Part shown: one piece after another, positions 1 through 6,777 of the stretch
Layout: every line of letters starts with the position of its first letter
Position numbering within the stretch: the first letter of the stretch is position 1
Assembly: GCA_038230655.1 (NCBI GenBank)
Contig: JBBRMU010000024.1
Span: 1-15,281, forward strand
Reading direction: 5' to 3'
Origin: JBBRMU01 sp038230655
GTDB taxonomy: Bacteria > Patescibacteriota > Microgenomatia > UBA1406 > GWC2-37-13
Length of the DNA stretch: 15,281 bases
Notes under the pieces: generated by a model
Database searches by the model: none
The model's input: only the letters and a program-made list of their open reading frames with translations
Told to the model about the DNA's origin: nothing
Position numbers and translations under genes: made by a program

Positions 1-73
1 CATAAAAGGAATAATTCATTATACTCAAATCAATGACTCCAACATTATACTAAAAAAAAACCGCAGTGTGGTA

Positions 74-79
74 TATAAT
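74..79 (+). promoter_or_regulatory. -10 box of the DUF2298 gene, leaderless spacing
   Basis: A perfect TATAAT ends seven bases before the ATG at 87. With normal sigma70 spacing, transcription would begin at or next to that ATG, giving a leaderless mRNA. No convincing -35 box lies 17 bases upstream. A second, weaker TATACT at 46-51 could make a longer leader. The placement is seen in the sequence; the start of transcription is inferred. Confidence 0.6.
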
Positions 80-86
80 ATCCATT

Positions 87-2648
87 ATGGACTGGCTATC
101 AAGTACGTTACAGTGGTATTTTTATCTTTTAGTAATTGGTATTGTTTTTTATCCTCTAACCAAACAACTTTTTAACAGATTTTTCGATCATGGATATCCA
201 TTCAGCAAGACACTTGGCATAATTGTCATCAGCTACCTCGCACTTTTCTTAGGTGGTCTTCATCTTTTCCCTTTTACTAAACTGGCACTTTATGGTCTCC
301 TAATAGTCTCAGCTGGCCTCAACTTCTATGTATTTTGGAGAGATAAAGATAGACTGACATTAAAATCTATTACCTTTAATAAACTTTTTGCATTTATTTT
401 TGAAGAGATCTTATTTTTACTAGCCCTCATTTTTCTGTCGTTCGTAAGAGGCCAGGAGCCTTCAATTCATGGACTCGAGAAATTTATGGACTTTGGATTT
501 ATGAACTCGATTCTCCGTTCAACTCATTTTCCTCCACTCGATATGTGGTACTCAGCTGGTCCCGATTTGAATGGTGTTGAACATGCTCAAGGATTTCCGA
601 TTAACTACTACTATTTTGGTCACCTAACTGGAGCAATGCTCATTAAACTGTCGGGAATCTCACCGTTTGTTGGATACAATCTCATCTTAGCGACTATTTT
701 TGCACAAGGAATAACTCTCACGTTTTCACTAGTTGCTAATATAATTCATATAATTCAAAAATCTGTACTAAAAAAGCTACAACCCGTAACTTTGCGCAGT
801 TATTTTAATACCTATGTTTTTGGATTGCTAGGTAGTTTTATTCTCAATTTGGCAGGAAATCTTCACACAATTTATCTATTCACAAAAGGGTATCCTAATG
901 ACACCCCCCAACCTTTCTGGAAAATTCTCAGTTCCCTCAACCCCTCCAAATACTGGTATCCAAATGCAACGCGTTTTATCCCCTTCACAATTCATGAGTT
1001 TCCTTCATATTCCTATGTAGTCGCGGATCTTCACGGACATGTCTTTGATATACCTTTTGTTCTTCTCACTTTAGCGACACTTTTTCATCTCTTTTACTCA
1101 CACTTTGCTGATAAATCTGAGATCAAAAATACAAAAAAAGAGGCTCCATTACTCATCGACGACTATAGAGCCATTCCACAGTTTGTCAAATCAACAGTTT
1201 TATCTCGATCAGGTTTCTTAACAATTTTTCTTGGAGTGATGTGCGCCGTTCACTATATGACAAATGCATTTGACGGACCGATATATCTTCTTCTTACACT
1301 GACTGTCCTCTTTTTTATCTACCGTTTCTCGTATCTATATATTCTTCACGGTATTCTTCTTTTAATTACCTATTTGCTCATTTCATTACCATTTACCTCT
1401 CACTTCTCTCTCTTTGTATCAGGTGTCGGTGTGAATTGCTCTCCCGATTTTCTCTTCACGGGAAAAACTGTTGTCAACCAAACAGCGACATTTAAAATTG
1501 GCCCATTCTTATTTGAAAAAGGCAACTGTCAAAAATCAGCTCCATGGATGATGTTTATTTTATGGGGATTTTTTTGGACAAACTTTCTTATCTTTTTAAT
1601 TTTAAAACTTCGGGACAGTAACATCCTCTCAAAATTGAAACAAATGGTACTAGGAATGCCTGAAAAACGGTCCTTAAAGGCTACTAAAGATACTCGAGAG
1701 TATAACCCTGTTATTAAGGCAGTTGACGTGTTCGTGTTGATTGTCTTTACCTTCAGCACACTTTTACTTTTCATACCTGAGTTCTTTTATGTAAAAGATA
1801 TTTACCCAGCTCACTTTAGAGCCAATACTATGTTTAAACTCGGTTACCAAGCATTTATGATGATGAGTATTGCTTCTACGTACGTTATTTTCAGAGTCAA
1901 ATCTCTTGCAGGGGACCATCCATACTTAGCTAAACTTATTGCTCTCAGTGTTTTTGCAGCCTTCCTATTTGTATTCCAAACTGCAAAGCCACCAGATGCC
2001 ATTGGCCAGGAAGGGTTGGCGCCTGAGTATCTTTTCCTTATCCCATTAATGTTTCTTATCTTTTGTATAGCTGTGTTTGGCAGAAAAATAGATACCATAC
2101 TTTCTTTCATATTCATATACATTCTTGCGAATATAACAATATTAGTATCCGTATATCCATTCTTCTCCTTCCCTTCTTACTACACAAATCTTCAAAGGAA
2201 AGTCAGTGTTGCACCAACTACATTGGATGGGCTAGGTTGGCTAAGAGATATGTACCCTGAAGACGTCGACCTCGTGTACTATATTAATAAACATATATCG
2301 GGGCAGCCTGTGATCTTAGAAGCTCAAGGAGACTCATATACTGATTACGAAAGAATCTCTGCTAATACTGGCATTCCAACAGTTGCAGGATGGTGGGTGC
2401 ATGAGTGGTTATGGAGAGGTACCTCAGACGTTGTTGGAAAAAGGATCCCCGATATTTCAGTCATCTATGAATCCGAAGATATCCCAGGTACCTTATCATT
2501 GCTGTATAAATACCATGTTAAGTATGTAGTTGTGTCTCCCATGGAAAAGAAAAAGTATCCGCGATTAAATGAGGAAAAACTTAAAAAAATTGGAAAGAAA
2601 ATCTATAGTTCAAAGAATGGGTTTGGGGCTCTGTATAAACTTAATTAA
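87..2648 (+). CDS. DUF2298 (YYY-type) polytopic membrane protein
   Basis: This is an 853-residue integral membrane protein with many hydrophobic segments across its whole length. It carries the hallmarks of the DUF2298 family: a MDFGFMNSIL block near residue 134, a PINYYYFGH block near residue 172, and an extracytoplasmic ADLHGH motif in the middle. The C-terminal ~150 residues form a soluble domain of the sort seen at the end of GT-C-like proteins, with a YKYHVKYVVVSP strand pattern. The family's biochemistry is unsettled; its fold and neighbours suggest an envelope glycosyltransferase using lipid-linked sugars. A GTG at 66 would add seven residues, but the ATG at 87 lies just after a TATAAT box and is preferred. 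The glycosyltransferase genes downstream fit a surface-glycan role, but that is inference. Confidence 0.85.
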   Translation: MDWLSSTLQWYFYLLVIGIVFYPLTKQLFNRFFDHGYPFSKTLGIIVISYLALFLGGLHLFPFTKLALYGLLIVSAGLNFYVFWRDKDRLTLKSITFNKLFAFIFEEILFLLALIFLSFVRGQEPSIHGLEKFMDFGFMNSILRSTHFPPLDMWYSAGPDLNGVEHAQGFPINYYYFGHLTGAMLIKLSGISPFVGYNLILATIFAQGITLTFSLVANIIHIIQKSVLKKLQPVTLRSYFNTYVFGLLGSFILNLAGNLHTIYLFTKGYPNDTPQPFWKILSSLNPSKYWYPNATRFIPFTIHEFPSYSYVVADLHGHVFDIPFVLLTLATLFHLFYSHFADKSEIKNTKKEAPLLIDDYRAIPQFVKSTVLSRSGFLTIFLGVMCAVHYMTNAFDGPIYLLLTLTVLFFIYRFSYLYILHGILLLITYLLISLPFTSHFSLFVSGVGVNCSPDFLFTGKTVVNQTATFKIGPFLFEKGNCQKSAPWMMFILWGFFWTNFLIFLILKLRDSNILSKLKQMVLGMPEKRSLKATKDTREYNPVIKAVDVFVLIVFTFSTLLLFIPEFFYVKDIYPAHFRANTMFKLGYQAFMMMSIASTYVIFRVKSLAGDHPYLAKLIALSVFAAFLFVFQTAKPPDAIGQEGLAPEYLFLIPLMFLIFCIAVFGRKIDTILSFIFIYILANITILVSVYPFFSFPSYYTNLQRKVSVAPTTLDGLGWLRDMYPEDVDLVYYINKHISGQPVILEAQGDSYTDYERISANTGIPTVAGWWVHEWLWRGTSDVVGKRIPDISVIYESEDIPGTLSLLYKYHVKYVVVSPMEKKKYPRLNEEKLKKIGKKIYSSKNGFGALYKLN

Positions 2649-2717
2649 ATAAGACTCATCACAACATAAAATAAAACTGCTCTCGTTTATATACTTTCAT
2701 TTCGTGCGGAATGAAGG

Positions 2718-2776
2718 AAAGAAGAGCATTACTATTCGTCGTCCCCTTTAAACGAGCGATAGTGATGCTCTTCTTT
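2718..2776 (+). terminator. Long hairpin followed by T-rich run, probable terminator
   Basis: Bases 2718-2735 pair with 2759-2776 over 18 positions, with one T.G pair (2730/2764). The stem can continue inward through 2737-2742 with 2752-2758 around a bulged G. A T-rich stretch (2774-2783) follows. It lies 70 bases after the DUF2298 stop and ends just before the end of a decayed minus-strand frame, the usual place for a terminator between converging genes. The single T.G pair would be an A/C mismatch on the minus strand, so the plus strand folds better. The stem, about 24 pairs, is longer than most intrinsic terminators. A smaller 8-bp hairpin (2694-2701 with 2710-2717) sits just upstream. Confidence 0.65.
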
Positions 2777-2781
2777 TTATT

Positions 2782-3030
2782 TTAAAGATTAAATAGCTTT
2801 ACGGGTAAAGAGAGTTGTTTCTTATTCAGTTCGTCGATCTGTTCTTTCCAAAACTTCCTGAGTTCTTCTTTTTCTTTATTGAACGACTTATTTTTGTTCA
2901 AAAACTGTAATTTCATAATCCAATAGTAATGCATGTTGTAATTATTGTCAAGTCCTATAGAAATATTCTTTGTTACTATGGGATATCCTATATTTTGCGC
3001 TAACCAATTAGATTGATTTAGAGCTCCAAA
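2782..3030 (-). pseudogene. Decayed reading frame, C-terminal remnant of unknown protein
   Basis: The minus strand stays open for 82 codons before a TAA at 2782-2784, with protein-like composition: residues such as NIGYPIVTKNISIGLDNNYN, then a charged helical tail with ELRKFWKEQIDELNKK. No good start codon serves the whole stretch; the first ATG would leave only about 46 residues. The frame is closed upstream by a TAA at 3031-3033, beyond which the same frame is open again into the start of the next gene. I do not recognise the family. It could be the 3' end of a lost gene, or chance in AT-rich DNA. The rest of 2649-3121 holds the hairpin, a consensus DnaA-box-like 9-mer (3037-3045) and the next promoter. 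Confidence 0.35.
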
Positions 3031-3072
3031 TTATAATGTGGATAACTTTTCTGACGAGTTTCCGTTGCCAGT

Positions 3073-3081
3073 TGGTATAAT
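3073..3081 (+). promoter_or_regulatory. Extended -10 promoter (TGGTATAAT) of the GT-C-like gene
   Basis: TGGTATAAT is a perfect extended -10 element. Transcription would begin near 3088, leaving a leader of roughly 34 bases before the ATG at 3122. There is no clear -35 box, which extended -10 promoters often lack. The only Shine-Dalgarno-like sequence is a weak AAGG two bases before the ATG. Confidence 0.6.
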
Positions 3082-3121
3082 AGATAAGTTAGTATTGGTG
3101 TTAAGTTCATCAAAATAAGGT

Positions 3122-4831
3122 ATGCCAACAAGAAAAAAAAAGACACTCAAAGACGCTATCCACGCACTTAACAAATTGAGCATAAAAATTTGGAACTCTC
3201 CAAGATATCAGATATTAATCTTTGTACTAACTACAGTATTTATTCTTTTATCAGTAGGATACTATTTTGGTACGTTCGATCAAGCGAGCCATATTCCTTT
3301 TTTGAAGAAGTTAGTCAATCCTACCTTGTACGACCACGATAAATTTTTTGATCTACAGAAACTTCATTACTCATATTTTTGGTTTCTCTTCATACCTTTT
3401 TATAAAATGGGCTTACTGGAACCTAGTATGTTTATCTGCTATCTTCTGAGTGTGTTTTTGACTTCCTGGAGTATCTGGCGTTTAAGTCGGACACTTTTTA
3501 ATGATCCCCTTACCTCTTTCCTATCTGTAATAATCTTATGTATTACTCATGTCTCTTTTGGAGGATTTACAATTACAGAGTTTAGTCTAGTTAATCGTGT
3601 GTTCGTGCTTCCTTTCTTATTACTAGCCATCGATTTTTATTTACGAAAGAGATATATAACGGCCTACTTGTTACTTGGTTTAATGTATAACATACACATC
3701 ATCTCAGTAAACTTTGTCCTAGCTATGTTCATTTTAGATGGAGTAGTCAGAATGAAAGAGATAAAATTAAAAAATTTCATTTGCTATCTTATCATATTCA
3801 TTGCAAGTGCACTACCAGTCCTCATTTGGAAGTTCAGCAGTTCTGGGATCGGAATCGGACCTGATTACGAGTGGTATCACATAATCAGTAAAGGATTCCT
3901 TTCGAATGTTTTTTATTTTTTTATCAATCCACCATTCTTTTTCACAACCTTAGGCGGAATCAGTACCCTTTATCTCTTTTTCGTCGCCCGAAAACATGTT
4001 AAAACAGGGTTCAACAACATTATTTCTAACTTTATCTACTCATCAATTATCATCCTTATAGTTGAGTATATCACAGCCGAATTTTTTCCTTCAGTTCTCA
4101 TAATTCAATCTCAAATAATTAGAGTCGGCATTTTCATTCTGATTTTTTCATATCTGTACTTAATCCGCTACATAACTCAGGAGTATCAAAAGGGAAATAT
4201 GAAGGATAGTAAATTTCTGGCTATGATATTTTCAACATTTCTCTCGTTGTTGCCTATTACCCTCTTCCTTACTGTAGCTTTCCAAAAAAAACTCACAACA
4301 AATATAAGGCTGTTACTAATGTGTGTAATGATTAGTGTTTTATCCGCTATATCCCTATTTATTGCCTATAAATATGAGGTCTGGCGACCCGGAGTACACA
4401 TATATGCAGAAGATAGCGCGTATTACCGAACTCAGATTTGGGCAAAAAATAACACCAAAAAAAACTCAGTTTTTATCACGCCTCCATCTTATTGGTGGTG
4501 GTATAACGTAGAGTGGCGAGTAGGCTCAGAACGAGCGACTGTTGTCGTCTTGTCAGATTTATTAGAAGCAGCATTTTCACCAAGATATATTTCATACTGG
4601 AAACCGAGATTTGAGGATCTTGCACCACATATATTAAATCAGTTTGATGGTAATATAGTTAAAAACCGAGTCGTAGCTTTAAACGCATATAATGCTCTCA
4701 GTAAGCCAGATATACTTAGGATCGGTAAAAAATACGGTGCAAATTATTTTGTATCGGTAAATCCACATATCTACCAATTACCAATAGTCTTTTCGAATGA
4801 AGAATATACCGTTTATAAAATAAAAAATTAA
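3122..4831 (+). CDS. GT-C-like polytopic membrane protein, DUF6798-like
   Basis: The product is a 569-residue membrane protein. A basic N-terminus (MPTRKKK) is followed by a first membrane helix near residues 31-50, then a loop with FDQASHIPFLKK and a YDHDKFF segment. About a dozen helices follow, and a soluble C-terminal part begins near residue 425. That part contains WAKNNTKKNSVFITPP and an ERATVV segment. The acidic first loop and a C-terminal domain of this kind are typical of GT-C-type and DUF6798 membrane proteins, which are thought to act on lipid-linked substrates. Family membership is by recognition only, and the substrate is unknown. An in-frame TAA at 3116-3118 fixes the start. 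Its stop codon overlaps that of the minus-strand glycosyltransferase by four bases. Confidence 0.7.
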   Translation: MPTRKKKTLKDAIHALNKLSIKIWNSPRYQILIFVLTTVFILLSVGYYFGTFDQASHIPFLKKLVNPTLYDHDKFFDLQKLHYSYFWFLFIPFYKMGLLEPSMFICYLLSVFLTSWSIWRLSRTLFNDPLTSFLSVIILCITHVSFGGFTITEFSLVNRVFVLPFLLLAIDFYLRKRYITAYLLLGLMYNIHIISVNFVLAMFILDGVVRMKEIKLKNFICYLIIFIASALPVLIWKFSSSGIGIGPDYEWYHIISKGFLSNVFYFFINPPFFFTTLGGISTLYLFFVARKHVKTGFNNIISNFIYSSIIILIVEYITAEFFPSVLIIQSQIIRVGIFILIFSYLYLIRYITQEYQKGNMKDSKFLAMIFSTFLSLLPITLFLTVAFQKKLTTNIRLLLMCVMISVLSAISLFIAYKYEVWRPGVHIYAEDSAYYRTQIWAKNNTKKNSVFITPPSYWWWYNVEWRVGSERATVVVLSDLLEAAFSPRYISYWKPRFEDLAPHILNQFDGNIVKNRVVALNAYNALSKPDILRIGKKYGANYFVSVNPHIYQLPIVFSNEEYTVYKIKN

Positions 4832-5670
4832 TCCGCTAAAAGCTCTCTCCAAAGTTTTTTTAAGACAATATGAATCTTTTTTGAGTCAATATTGTTGTTA
4901 TTTTTTTTACTTTTTTTCAATTCCTCTTTATATCCATGACCTCCCATTTCATATGCAAACATTTTCTTTTCAAACTTTCCATTAAACATCAGATAAAAAC
5001 TTGATAAGACGTATTTATAGAGCAGCTGTAAACGACCTTCTCTCTTCAACCGTCTTAAGGAGTAGATAAGCCTCAAAGAGTGAATTGTTTTAACTCTCAC
5101 GCCCCAACGATACGCATTTCTGACTATTTCATGATCTTCGGCAATTGGAACATTCACATTAAAACCGCCAACAAGGTTGAAAAAGTTCCTTTCCCACATC
5201 ATTCCTGCCCCTATTGAAAACGGTTTATTCGTATTATGAGAAAAATCCACAAACTTATTCCAGATGGGAAAAACAACCTGCATATCAGGATATTTATCCT
5301 TCTCTTCTGGAATGCAGTAGGGGTCAAAAACAAGGCCATTCTTCTTCTGAATATAAAGCATCGCCATTTTGGTGTACCCCTTGGAAATCGAGTTATCTGC
5401 ATCGAAAAACATTAAGTACTTTCCTACTGCAATCTTGGCACCCTCGTTCTTCTGGGAAGAGACATTTTTTTTATTAATCTCAATAAATTTTAAGGGGAGT
5501 TTTTTTTCATACTCTAAGGCTATAGTTCTGGTTGCATCTTTAGATTTAGCATCAACAATAATCACTTCAAAGTTCTGAGCTGTTTGCCCGATTAGTTCTT
5601 TCAGGAGATTAGGTAAAAACAGCTCTTCATTCAAAGTCGGGATGATAATAGAGAAAAATGGTTCCTTCAT
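4828..5670 (-). CDS. Family 2 glycosyltransferase (GT-A fold)
   Basis: This 280-residue protein transfers a sugar from a nucleotide-sugar donor, probably in cell-envelope glycan assembly on the cytoplasmic face. The N-terminus FSIIIPTLNEE and the VIIVDAKSKDAT segment form the nucleotide-binding Rossmann half. D90-A91-D92 is the metal-binding DxD motif, and E178-D179 lies at the expected catalytic-base position. No membrane anchor is evident; the C-terminal 30 residues are Lys/Asn-rich. An ATG at 5676 would add two residues (Met-Ser), but it directly abuts the -10 box. The second ATG at 5670 sits where transcription should start, so I chose it. It is transcribed divergently from the other glycosyltransferase (5804) and converges on the GT-C-like gene with a four-base stop overlap. 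Acceptor and donor cannot be read from the sequence. Confidence 0.88.
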   Translation of the reverse strand: MKEPFFSIIIPTLNEELFLPNLLKELIGQTAQNFEVIIVDAKSKDATRTIALEYEKKLPLKFIEINKKNVSSQKNEGAKIAVGKYLMFFDADNSISKGYTKMAMLYIQKKNGLVFDPYCIPEEKDKYPDMQVVFPIWNKFVDFSHNTNKPFSIGAGMMWERNFFNLVGGFNVNVPIAEDHEIVRNAYRWGVRVKTIHSLRLIYSLRRLKREGRLQLLYKYVLSSFYLMFNGKFEKKMFAYEMGGHGYKEELKKSKKNNNNIDSKKIHIVLKKLWRELLAD

Positions 5671-5676
5671 GGACAT

Positions 5677-5685
5677 ATTATACCA
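5677..5685 (-). promoter_or_regulatory. Extended -10 promoter of the minus-strand GT2 gene, leaderless
   Basis: On the minus strand TGGTATAAT is followed by six bases and then the ATG at 5670. The predicted transcription start therefore coincides with that start codon. The upstream ATG at 5676 immediately touches the -10 box and would lie outside the transcript. Confidence 0.65.
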
Positions 5686-5762
5686 AAAGAGGCTATTTGT
5701 TACTCTTTGGTCTTGTTCCAGGCACGAAACTCCAATACGCCTGAGGTCTCATCTTTAAGCCT

Positions 5763-5771
5763 TGGTATAAT
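5763..5771 (+). promoter_or_regulatory. Extended -10 promoter of the plus-strand GT2 gene
   Basis: TGGTATAAT is identical to the extended -10 elements at 3073 and 5677. It predicts transcription from about 5778 and a leader of about 26 bases. That leader holds an eight-codon ORF (5781-5807) whose stop overlaps the gene's ATG. A weaker TACAAT at 5787-5792 could serve instead and would give a leader of only about five bases. Confidence 0.55.
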
Positions 5772-5803
5772 AATAATGCGATGTTATACAATAATAATCA
5801 GCT

Positions 5804-6499
5804 ATGAAAATCTCACTAATAATTCCTGTCTATAATGAAGAAGTATATATCCGAAGATGTTTGCAGAGTGTATTTAACCAGATAGACAAAGCAGACGAAG
5901 TTATTGTTGTAAATAATAATTCAACAGACAGGACCATGGATATAGTAAGTCAGTTTCCAGTTAAGGTTGTGAATGAGTCGCGTCAAGGTATGATCCCTGC
6001 CCGGAATCGTGGTTTTAACGAGGCCGAGAATGATATTATTGCCCGATGTGATGCCGATGCTGTTCTTCCGGTTGATTGGATAAGAAATATCAAAAAAATT
6101 TATCAGGATGAGAGTATCGATGCGATCAGTGGACCCGCTCACTTTTATGACATAGTGTTTGCGCCCGTCATTAATACTTTTGGTAGCTTTATGTATTTTA
6201 ACGTTTCTTCATTTATTTTAGGGTATAAACCTCTTTATGGCCCGAACTTAATAATAAAGAAAAATATCTGGGAGAAGGTTAAAACTGAGGTATGTTTTGA
6301 CGAAAAGAAGGTTCATGAAGATATGGACCTTAGCATTCATATCCATCATAAAAAAGGTGTGATAAAAGTCCTATCTGAAATTGGTATCTCTGTTTCCTCT
6401 AGAAGGATGGTTCATAATCCTCTCTCAATTTTTGTAGAGTATCCAATACGAATGATAAGAACATTCATAATCCACAGATCATATCTAAGGGAAAGCTGA
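5804..6499 (+). CDS. Family 2 glycosyltransferase (GT-A fold)
   Basis: This 231-residue protein begins ISLIIPVYNEEVYIRRCLQS, the classic GT2 N-terminus, followed by VIVVNNNSTDRT. D83-A84-D85 is the DxD motif that binds the metal and nucleotide sugar, and HEDMDL (E172-D173) supplies the likely catalytic acid/base. The protein is short and soluble except for a moderately hydrophobic segment near residues 118-140, so it probably works at the cytoplasmic membrane face. An in-frame TAA nine bases upstream fixes the start at 5804. It is transcribed divergently from the other GT2 gene with 133 bases between them. Its stop lies one base from the stop of the converging small membrane protein. The sugar is unknown; a role with the two large membrane proteins upstream is inferred from position. 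Confidence 0.88.
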   Translation: MKISLIIPVYNEEVYIRRCLQSVFNQIDKADEVIVVNNNSTDRTMDIVSQFPVKVVNESRQGMIPARNRGFNEAENDIIARCDADAVLPVDWIRNIKKIYQDESIDAISGPAHFYDIVFAPVINTFGSFMYFNVSSFILGYKPLYGPNLIIKKNIWEKVKTEVCFDEKKVHEDMDLSIHIHHKKGVIKVLSEIGISVSSRRMVHNPLSIFVEYPIRMIRTFIIHRSYLRES

Positions 6500-6500
6500 G

Positions 6501-6752
6501 TTACTTCTCCTTGTGTTTTAGGAAAAAATAGAGGTAAATACCCAGGAATATAGCGTAAGATAAAATATAGTTAAAAACTCCTTTTGCCGACTGAGGCAAA
6601 AAAAGATCTATATCCAAAATGTTAAAAATATTGAGAGTATCCCATTGATGATGTTGTATCGTGTAGATAATCAGCAGCAATAGATGAAATGAGGCTCCAC
6701 ATAAAACTGTTTTTGCTAAAGCATTCAGCTTAGGATTTTTTGAGATGCGCAT
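6501..6752 (-). CDS. Small two-helix membrane protein, unknown function
   Basis: An 83-residue protein with two hydrophobic segments, near residues 14-33 and 60-78, separated by a polar loop containing HHQWDT and a DIDLFLP stretch. It ends in a short basic tail (KHKEK), so both ends are probably cytoplasmic. I do not recognise a family. It has its own candidate promoter and does not overlap the ligase gene, whose stop lies 25 bases upstream. Its stop is one base from that of the converging glycosyltransferase, which supports a real coding end. Confidence 0.65.
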   Translation of the reverse strand: MRISKNPKLNALAKTVLCGASFHLLLLIIYTIQHHQWDTLNIFNILDIDLFLPQSAKGVFNYILSYAIFLGIYLYFFLKHKEK

Positions 6753-6760
6753 ACATAATT

Positions 6761-6766
6761 ATTGTA
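6761..6766 (-). promoter_or_regulatory. Candidate -10 box (TACAAT) of the small membrane gene
   Basis: TACAAT on the minus strand ends eight bases before the ATG at 6752, so the leader would be about two bases or absent. It matches the leaderless pattern of neighbouring genes but departs from TATAAT at one position, and no -35 box is evident. Confidence 0.4.
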
Positions 6767-6777
6767 ACATGCATGAT

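Noticed and set aside
66..86. GTG start of the DUF2298 gene, seven residues upstream
   Set aside because: It would place the TATAAT box inside the coding sequence; the ATG at 87 fits the leaderless spacing seen for other genes.
1529..2260. ORFs of 65-92 codons inside the DUF2298 gene
   Set aside because: Overlap of a conserved membrane protein, no promoter and no recognisable domain.
3037..3045. Consensus DnaA-box-like 9-mer (TTATCCACA on the minus strand)
   Set aside because: Only one good copy was seen, with no cluster, no dnaA/dnaN gene and no AT-rich unwinding repeats around it, so an origin cannot be supported.
5211..5578. Three overlapping ORFs of 63-87 codons in other frames within the GT2 gene
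   Set aside because: They lie wholly within a clear glycosyltransferase and have no protein-family features; they are shadows.
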